A DNA stretch of 64,000 nucleotides, taken from NCBI RefSeq assembly GCF_026683955.1, contig NZ_CP113343.1, forward strand, positions 4,464,001-4,528,000. The letters are read 5' to 3'. The position numbers and the translations under genes were made by a program. Every line of letters starts with the position of its first letter. Position 1 is the first letter of the stretch. The notes below the pieces were generated by a model. That model was not told where the DNA came from, made no database searches, and saw nothing but the letters and a program-made list of their open reading frames with translations. This DNA is from Arthrobacter sp. MMS18-M83 (lineage in GTDB: Bacteria; Actinomycetota; Actinomycetes; Actinomycetales; Micrococcaceae). Of the stretch, positions 58,828 to 64,000 are shown in pieces.

Positions 58828-58862
58828 CGCGGACAGTACCTGTCCGCGGGCGGGGGTACATT
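58828..58862 (+). promoter_or_regulatory. uvrB promoter: palindrome and PafBC-like spacing, leaderless
   Basis: CTGTCCGCG (58840-58848), eight bases, TACATT (58857-58862) matches TTGTCRGTG-N8-TANNNT at 6 of 9 positions with exact spacing, and TACATT ends six bases before ATG 58869. The first element is also the right arm of a 9-bp palindrome (CGCGGACAG-TAC-CTGTCCGCG, 58828-58848). The palindrome may be a coaE terminator or operator. Confidence 0.55.
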
Positions 58863-58868
58863 GGATTC

Positions 58869-60956
58869 ATGAGTCTTGCCCAGGAGATCAACCGTGTTGT
58901 CGCGCCCTTTGAGGTCATCAGCGAATTCAAGCCGGCAGGTGACCAGCCGGCCGCCATCGCGGAGCTGACCGAACGGATCAACAACGGCGAAAAAGACGTC
59001 GTGCTGCTCGGCGCCACCGGTACGGGCAAGAGTGCCACCACCGCTTGGTTGATCGAAAAGGTCCAGAGGCCCACTTTGGTGATGGTTCAGAACAAGACCC
59101 TCGCCGCGCAGCTCGCGAACGAGTTCCGGGAGCTGCTGCCCAACAACGCGGTGGAGTACTTCGTGTCGTACTACGACTACTACCAGCCCGAAGCCTACGT
59201 TCCGCAGACGGATACCTTCATCGAAAAGGACTCCTCCGTGAATGAGGAAGTCGAGCGGCTGCGGCACTCGGCCACCAACGCGCTGCTGACCCGCAGGGAT
59301 GTCATCGTTGTGGCTACCGTGTCCTGCATCTACGGCCTCGGTACGCCGGAGGAGTACATCGCCGGGATGGTCACGCTCACCAAGGGCGCCGAGATGAACC
59401 GGGACCATCTCCTGCGCAAATTCGTTTCGATGCAGTACACCCGCAACGACATGGACTTCCACCGCGGCACTTTCCGGGTGCGCGGAGACACCGTGGAAAT
59501 TATCCCCATGTACGAAGAGCTGGCCCTGCGCATCGAGTTCTTCGGCGACGAGATCGAGAACATTTACACCTTGCATCCGGTCACGGGCGATGTCATCCGC
59601 GAGGAAACCGAGATGTACATCTTCCCGGCTTCGCATTATGTCGCGGGACCTGAGCGCATGTCCCGCGCCATCACCGCCATCGAAGACGAGCTCGCGGAGC
59701 GGCTCAAAGTCCTCGAAGGCCAAAACAAACTGGTGGAGGCCCAGAGGCTGCGCATGCGCACCACCTACGACCTCGAGATGATGCAGCAGATGGGTTTCTG
59801 CAACGGGATCGAGAACTACTCACGCCACATCGATGGCCGCGGCTCCGGCACCGCGCCGCACTGCCTCATCGACTACTTCCCCGACGACTTCCTTCTGGTC
59901 ATCGACGAATCCCACGTGACGGTTCCACAGATCGGCGCCATGTACGAGGGCGACATGTCGCGAAAGCGCACCCTCGTGGACCATGGCTTCCGGCTTCCTT
60001 CCGCCATGGACAACAGGCCCCTCAAATGGGATGAATTCCTGGAGCGAGTGGGCCAGACCGTCTATCTCTCCGCGACCCCTGGCAAGTACGAGCTCGGCAA
60101 GGCCGACGGTTTCGTCCAGCAGATCATTCGCCCCACCGGCTTGATCGACCCCGAAATCATCGTGAAGCCGACCAAGGGCCAGATCGACGACCTCCTCGGT
60201 GAGATCCGGTCCCGGGTGGAGCGCGACGAACGCGTCCTGGTCACCACGCTGACCAAGCGCATGGCCGAGGACCTCACCGACTACCTCCTGGGCCACGGGG
60301 TCAAGGTTCAATACCTGCACTCCGACGTCGACACCCTTAGGCGCGTTGAACTGCTCCGCGAACTCCGCATGGGCAGCTTCGACGTCCTGGTGGGCATCAA
60401 CCTGCTCCGCGAAGGCCTCGACCTCCCTGAAGTGTCACTTGTCAGCATCCTCGACGCTGACAAGGAAGGCTTCCTGCGTTCTGCCACTTCGCTGATTCAG
60501 ACCATCGGCCGCGCCGCCCGAAACGTCTCGGGACAGGTCCACATGTACGCCGACCGGATCACCGACTCGATGGCCAAGGCCATCGAGGAAACCAACCGCC
60601 GCCGCGAAATCCAGGTCAAGTACAACACCGACAACGGTGTGGACCCCCAGCCGCTGCGCAAGAAAATCGCTGACATCACCGACCAACTTGCGCGCGAAGA
60701 CGCCGATACCCGTGAGCTTCTTGCGGCGACCAGCAAGAGCGGCCGGACCGGAAAGGGCAAGGGCGCCACGAAGGTCCGGCAAGACGGCCTGGCCGCGGCC
60801 CCGGCGGAAGACCTGGTGGGACTGATCGAACAGCTGACCGAGCAGATGCACGCAGCTGCCGCCGAACTGCAGTTTGAGATCGCTGCACGGATCCGTGACG
60901 AAGTCGGCGAGCTCAAGCGCGAACTCCGCCAAATGCAGTCTGCCGGACACGCCTAG
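58869..60956 (+). CDS. uvrB: Excinuclease ABC subunit B
   Basis: This 695-residue damage-verification helicase of nucleotide excision repair has Walker [17 protein letters not shown], beta-hairpin residues in [24 protein letters not shown] (shown only by position here, about 95-118), DEAD-type motif [10 protein letters not shown], motif [19 protein letters not shown] and a C-terminal UVR domain (about 640-685) that contacts UvrC. Length is typical. The transcript appears leaderless, and the upstream element resembles a PafBC-type damage promoter. No uvrA is in the window. Confidence 0.96.
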   Translation: MSLAQEINRVVAPFEVISEFKPAGDQPAAIAELTERINNGEKDVVLLGATGTGKSATTAWLIEKVQRPTLVMVQNKTLAAQLANEFRELLPNNAVEYFVSYYDYYQPEAYVPQTDTFIEKDSSVNEEVERLRHSATNALLTRRDVIVVATVSCIYGLGTPEEYIAGMVTLTKGAEMNRDHLLRKFVSMQYTRNDMDFHRGTFRVRGDTVEIIPMYEELALRIEFFGDEIENIYTLHPVTGDVIREETEMYIFPASHYVAGPERMSRAITAIEDELAERLKVLEGQNKLVEAQRLRMRTTYDLEMMQQMGFCNGIENYSRHIDGRGSGTAPHCLIDYFPDDFLLVIDESHVTVPQIGAMYEGDMSRKRTLVDHGFRLPSAMDNRPLKWDEFLERVGQTVYLSATPGKYELGKADGFVQQIIRPTGLIDPEIIVKPTKGQIDDLLGEIRSRVERDERVLVTTLTKRMAEDLTDYLLGHGVKVQYLHSDVDTLRRVELLRELRMGSFDVLVGINLLREGLDLPEVSLVSILDADKEGFLRSATSLIQTIGRAARNVSGQVHMYADRITDSMAKAIEETNRRREIQVKYNTDNGVDPQPLRKKIADITDQLAREDADTRELLAATSKSGRTGKGKGATKVRQDGLAAAPAEDLVGLIEQLTEQMHAAAAELQFEIAARIRDEVGELKRELRQMQSAGHA

Positions 60957-60969
60957 GGTAAAGTTGAGG

Positions 60970-61125
60970 CTACGTAGGGGAGTATCCCAAGCGCTACGTC
61001 CGTCAACACGCAAGGCATAGATGCCTCGCCGGGCATAGCGGATCGCCGTATTGGCGTTGTTTGCCTTCAGGCACGCAGACGCAGGCAGGTCGGAGAGACT
61101 TACGCCGTTTTGGCGTACCTGCGAA
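60970..61125 (+). ncRNA. yybP-ykoY-type manganese riboswitch leader
   Basis: The 155-base leader before terC contains the yybP-ykoY hallmarks: GGGGAGTATCCC near the 5' side (60978-60989), CGTCAACACGC, the GCCGGGCATAGCGG block, and GGTCGGAGAGACTTACG near the 3' side (61088-61104). The final stem GCAGGT ... ACCTGC (61085-61090/61117-61122) lies before the ribosome binding site GAAAGG. Such riboswitches bind Mn(II) and turn on TerC-type or P-type exporters. The assignment is from memory of the motif; a covariance search would settle it. Confidence 0.75.
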
Positions 61126-61135
61126 AGGCATCTTG

Positions 61136-62170
61136 ATGCAACTCCCCGCTTGGTTTGAGATCGGCTCATTCGTCGTTCTCGGAATCATCCTCCTTGTAGA
61201 CCTCCTGTTGGTCGTCAAGCGTCCGCATGAACCCTCCATGAAGGAAGCCGGCCTGTGGGTTGCGTTCTACGTCACCCTCGCTTTGGTGTTTGCTGGAGCG
61301 ATGTTCGCCTTTGCCGGCCCCGAGCAGGGCAGCCAGTTCATCGCCGGTTGGGTGACCGAATACAGCCTGAGTATCGACAACCTCTTTGTCTTCATCATCA
61401 TCATGGCGCGCTTCTCGGTGCCCCGTAAGTACCAGCAAGAAGTGCTGATGGTAGGCATCATCATTGCCCTGGTCCTGCGTGGCATCTTCATTGCCCTTGG
61501 CGCGGTGGTGATTGAGCAGTTCAGCTGGGTCTTCTACATCTTTGGCGCATTCCTGCTGTGGACTGCCTGGAAACAGGCCACGGACGACGGCGAAGACGAA
61601 GAAGAAACCTCCGAGAATCCCGTTATTGCCCGCATCCGCAAGGTTGTCCCGATGTCGGAGAAGTTCGACGGCGGCAAGCTGCGCACCACGGTTGGCGGCA
61701 AGAAGCTCTTCACCCCCATGCTGATCGTGTTCGTGACCATCGGCATGACGGACCTCCTGTTCGCGGTGGACTCCATTCCGGCCATCTTCGGGTTGACCCA
61801 GAGCGCGTTCATCGTCTTCACTGCCAACATCTTCGCCCTCATGGGCCTGCGCCAGCTGTACTTCCTGCTCGGCGGCCTCATGAACCGCCTGATCTACCTC
61901 AAGCACGCACTGTCGGTCATCCTTGCGTTCATCGGCGTCAAGCTGGTGCTGCACGCAATGCACGTCAACGAACTGCCCTTCATCAACGGCGGACACCATA
62001 TTGAATGGGCTCCCGAGATCCCCACCTATGTGTCTCTGGCAGTCATCATCGGCACTATCGTGGTGGCGGTAGTCGCGAGCCTCCTGAGTCCGGCCGCCAT
62101 CAAGTCCAAGCTGGACGCCCGGCTCGAGGAAGATTCCCGCAAGAGCATGCACAAGGTCTCCGGCCACTAA
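61136..62170 (+). CDS. TerC-family integral membrane protein (probable Mn(II) export)
   Basis: The 344-residue protein has TerC family acidic motifs in membrane segments: WVTEYSLSIDNLFVFIIIMA and FVTIGMTDLLFAVDSIPAIFG, plus nine predicted helices and a short cytoplasmic acidic loop (TDDGEDEEETSENP). TerC homologs such as Bacillus MeeF/MeeY move Mn(II), and the riboswitch leader fits that role. ATG 61136 follows GAAAGG. It is the last housekeeping-type gene of the block. Confidence 0.9.
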   Translation: MQLPAWFEIGSFVVLGIILLVDLLLVVKRPHEPSMKEAGLWVAFYVTLALVFAGAMFAFAGPEQGSQFIAGWVTEYSLSIDNLFVFIIIMARFSVPRKYQQEVLMVGIIIALVLRGIFIALGAVVIEQFSWVFYIFGAFLLWTAWKQATDDGEDEEETSENPVIARIRKVVPMSEKFDGGKLRTTVGGKKLFTPMLIVFVTIGMTDLLFAVDSIPAIFGLTQSAFIVFTANIFALMGLRQLYFLLGGLMNRLIYLKHALSVILAFIGVKLVLHAMHVNELPFINGGHHIEWAPEIPTYVSLAVIIGTIVVAVVASLLSPAAIKSKLDARLEEDSRKSMHKVSGH

Positions 62171-62200
62171 CGCGGGTCGCCGCGGTGCGCGGCGGACCAC

Positions 62201-62238
62201 AGCTGAACCCCGGTCACCACTGTGGCCGGGGTTCAGCT
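62201..62238. terminator. Bidirectional hairpin terminator
   Basis: AGCTGAACCCCGG (62201-62213) pairs perfectly with CCGGGGTTCAGCT (62226-62238) around a 12-base loop, and overlaps the stop of the convergent S33 peptidase gene. It probably ends transcripts from both sides. Confidence 0.75.
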
Positions 62239-63582
62239 CTTGCCGCGCACCATTCCCAAGAGACGGTTGAAGATTCCCTCGCCGTCTTCGCCGATAGCAT
62301 CGTGGTGGAAGTCCCCGGTGGTCCAGGCCTGCAGTCCGCGCACAGCGGCTGCGGTCTCCATGGATAGCTCGAAGTCCACATAGATGTCGTCGCGATACAC
62401 CGCAGCCGCCACGGGTACCGTGTTCGCGGCCAGCCGGGCCACATCGTAAAGAGGTTTCCAGTCCTGCTTGCCGGCCAAACGGGCGGCCACGTCCTGCAAG
62501 GGCACCAAGGCCGGATCCTGCTCGAAATACCAGGGGTAGACCATCTCGCCTGTCAGGAGCGGCTCCGCGGCCTCGGGCTGGAACTCCGGGAATTCCGCAA
62601 GCACGCGCCAAGCCGCCCAGTCCGTGGCTTGCTCTTGGCCGTAGATGGCCTCGTGCAGGACCGCGTACAGGGGATTCGATGCCCGGGATACGAGTCCGTG
62701 GACTTGCTCCAGGAAGGCGTCAGAAAGCCGCTCTCCATCCGCGGAGGGTACAAAGGCGTCCTCCAGGAGGGTGTGCAGGGCATCCACGCGGGTGTTCCCG
62801 CCCAGGAACGATCCCACCAGTTGGAAGCGCTCCGCGGTCAGGCGCTCTCCACTGGGCAGCCGCTCCTTCGTGGCGTCCAGATGCCGCGCGATACGGGTCA
62901 CCATCTCGCGGTCCTCCGGATACCAGGCGAAGTACTCCGCGTTCCGTTCCGCGACCCGCTGGAACGTGGCCCGGTAGACGCGCTCGGCCGGGCCGTCCAA
63001 CGGCGCAAGCCCTCCCGTGATGAGCACTTCGCGAAGGCCTTCCGGAGCGAAGGAAAGGTAGGTCAGTGCGCAGAAACCGCCGAAGCTCTGGCCAAGAACG
63101 GTCCACGGTTCCGAGCCCAAGGTTTTCCGGATGAGTTCGGCGTCAGCCACGATCGAGTCGGCCCGGAAATGCGCCAGGTAGTCTGCCTGAGCCTCGGCAT
63201 CGCCTCGGAGCGGCAGCGTGTTGCGGTCCGCTGGCGTGGACAGGCCCGTGCCGCGTTGGTCGAGCATCAGAATGCGGAAGCTTCTTGCGGCAGCCTTCAT
63301 CCAGCCGGACAAGGACGTGGTCCGCGTTCCGCGTCCGCCCGGTCCGCCTTGGAGGTAGAGCAACCACGGCAGCCGGGCCGCGTCCTCAGCCGGGTGCTCG
63401 GCGGAGACGAACTCCCGGGCGAAGACGGCGATCGTCTCCGCGGCGCCATCACCGGGAGCTTCGCTCCCGGAAGGCCAGTGGTCGAGGGGCACCGTGAAGA
63501 AATGTTCGGTGGTCCGGACGCCACGGAATTCGTGACGTGCCCGGATGGTGTGTGCCGCGTGGCCAGCCATGCGTTCAGCCAC
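62233..63582 (-). CDS. Alpha/beta hydrolase, proline iminopeptidase (S33) type
   Basis: This 449-residue peptidase-type hydrolase has the oxyanion motif LYLQGGPGGRG, LMLDQRGTGLSTP, nucleophile GQSFGGFCALTYLS and LRADSIVADAELIRKTLG before it. The C-terminal His is in the DFHHD segment. The family contains actinobacterial proline iminopeptidases and related exopeptidases; no signal peptide is present. The GTG at 63582 overlaps the upstream GNAT stop by eight bases, but an in-frame ATG lies at 63570. It converges on terC. Confidence 0.87.
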   Translation of the reverse strand: MAERMAGHAAHTIRARHEFRGVRTTEHFFTVPLDHWPSGSEAPGDGAAETIAVFAREFVSAEHPAEDAARLPWLLYLQGGPGGRGTRTTSLSGWMKAAARSFRILMLDQRGTGLSTPADRNTLPLRGDAEAQADYLAHFRADSIVADAELIRKTLGSEPWTVLGQSFGGFCALTYLSFAPEGLREVLITGGLAPLDGPAERVYRATFQRVAERNAEYFAWYPEDREMVTRIARHLDATKERLPSGERLTAERFQLVGSFLGGNTRVDALHTLLEDAFVPSADGERLSDAFLEQVHGLVSRASNPLYAVLHEAIYGQEQATDWAAWRVLAEFPEFQPEAAEPLLTGEMVYPWYFEQDPALVPLQDVAARLAGKQDWKPLYDVARLAANTVPVAAAVYRDDIYVDFELSMETAAAVRGLQAWTTGDFHHDAIGEDGEGIFNRLLGMVRGKS

Positions 63583-64000
63583 GGGTCAAGACCTTGTCAT
63601 CGCTGCCAAAGGCACCCAGGGCTTCTCCGGCAAGCCGGAAGGTGGACCAGCCGTCCATGGGCACGGCGCCGACGCTGCGATAGAAGTTAATGGACGGTTC
63701 GTTCCAGTCCAGGACGCTCCATTCCACCCTTGCGTAACCGCGTTCGACGGCGGTGGCGGCCAGATGCTGCAGGAGCGCCTTGCCGTGGCCCTCGCCGCGC
63801 GCATGGGGCGTGACGTAAAGGTCCTCAAGGTAGATGCCGTGGACACCTTCCCACGTGGAGTAGTTCAAGAACCACAAGGCGAAGCCCTGGACGTCTCCTG
63901 CCGCGTTTTCCGCCATGTGCGCGTACACCCGCGGATTCTCGCCGAACAGGGCAGCGGTCAGCATCTCCGGCGTGTTTTTCACGGCGTCGGGCTCTTTTTC
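63575..64000 (-). CDS. GNAT N-acetyltransferase, start beyond the window
   Basis: The readable part (about 142 residues) has a GNAT pattern of the diamine/spermidine-type: ENPRVYAHMAENAAGDVQGF, YLEDLYVTPHARGEGHGKAL (acetyl-CoA loop) and WNEPSINFYRSVGAVPM. The frame continues through the right edge (EKEPDAVKNTP) without a start, so the N-terminus is missing. The 3' end overlaps the S33 gene by eight bases, suggesting co-transcription. Substrate unknown. Confidence 0.85.
   Translation of the reverse strand, partial: EKEPDAVKNTPEMLTAALFGENPRVYAHMAENAAGDVQGFALWFLNYSTWEGVHGIYLEDLYVTPHARGEGHGKALLQHLAATAVERGYARVEWSVLDWNEPSINFYRSVGAVPMDGWSTFRLAGEALGAFGSDDKVLTRG

Noticed and set aside
58828..58848. 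LexA (SOS) box upstream of uvrB
   Set aside because: The palindrome is CGCGGACAG/CTGTCCGCG, not the GAAC-N4-GTTC type of actinobacterial LexA boxes; a PafBC-like element or a terminator fits better.
1..64000. CRISPR array, rRNA or tRNA genes
   Set aside because: No regularly spaced direct repeats, no 16S/23S-like conserved blocks and no tRNA-like foldable stretches were found on either strand.

Overview
The window is high-GC DNA from an actinobacterium, most likely a member of the Micrococcaceae close to Arthrobacter/Pseudarthrobacter. This rests on mycothiol-linked genes (S-(hydroxymethyl)mycothiol dehydrogenase and mycoredoxin), CoaE fused to a GrpB/UPF0157 domain, the housekeeping run polA - rpsA - coaE - uvrB - terC, an EF-G2, DUF1918 and DUF6153 proteins, and many GTG starts. 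It reads as ordinary chromosome with one clear transposon insertion and one small zone of gene decay.

Layout. 0.5-7.1 kb: an orphan hybrid histidine kinase, RNase Z, a dienelactone hydrolase, a DNA-alkylation-repair-like protein and a small membrane protein. 7.4-8.5 kb: a decayed zone in which a multiply frameshifted integrase remnant abuts a remnant of a YhcG/DUF1016 nuclease on the other strand. 8.6-15.4 kb: a DUF1918 protein, a thioesterase, a lipoate-ligase-like protein, an FdhF/YdeP molybdenum oxidoreductase, then convergent mycothiol-linked formaldehyde genes (MBL hydrolase, MscR) and mycoredoxin. 15.5-21.5 kb: a hypothetical protein, a frameshifted MFS transporter, an APC permease, an Nramp manganese transporter with a candidate operator, and an IS481-type element with a perfect 15-bp target duplication lying in the loop of a repeated palindrome. 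21.5-31.2 kb: trxB, GNAT, NudK-like NUDIX, DeoR regulator, TMEM175-like channel, zinc alcohol dehydrogenase, secreted PHP-domain protein, the DUF6153/DUF305 pair and a slipin. 31.2-44.5 kb: HrpB, an M50 protease, EF-G2, a YrdC/YciO-type protein with an alpha/beta hydrolase, an ABC exporter with a LolA/RseB-like secreted partner, and a kynA-kynU-paaX tryptophan-degradation operon. 44.6-64 kb: a HAD protein, a Pit phosphate transporter with an overlapping small membrane protein, a lipoprotein/membrane-protein pair, and the housekeeping block polA, Eis-like acetyltransferase, polysaccharide deacetylase, rpsA, yigZ, coaE, uvrB, terC, ending in an S33 peptidase and a partial GNAT.

Themes. Two loci point to manganese homeostasis: Nramp with a candidate MntR box, and a yybP-ykoY-type riboswitch before terC. 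polA and uvrB both carry promoter-like sequence resembling the PafBC/RecA-NDp DNA-damage promoter. At least nine genes have a -10 hexamer of the form TANNNT only 6-7 nt before the start codon, so they are probably leaderless; yigZ and coaE do this back to back with overlapping -10 elements. The least conventional system is the tryptophan catabolic operon tied by overlap to a PaaX-family regulator. I saw no CRISPR array, rRNA or tRNA.
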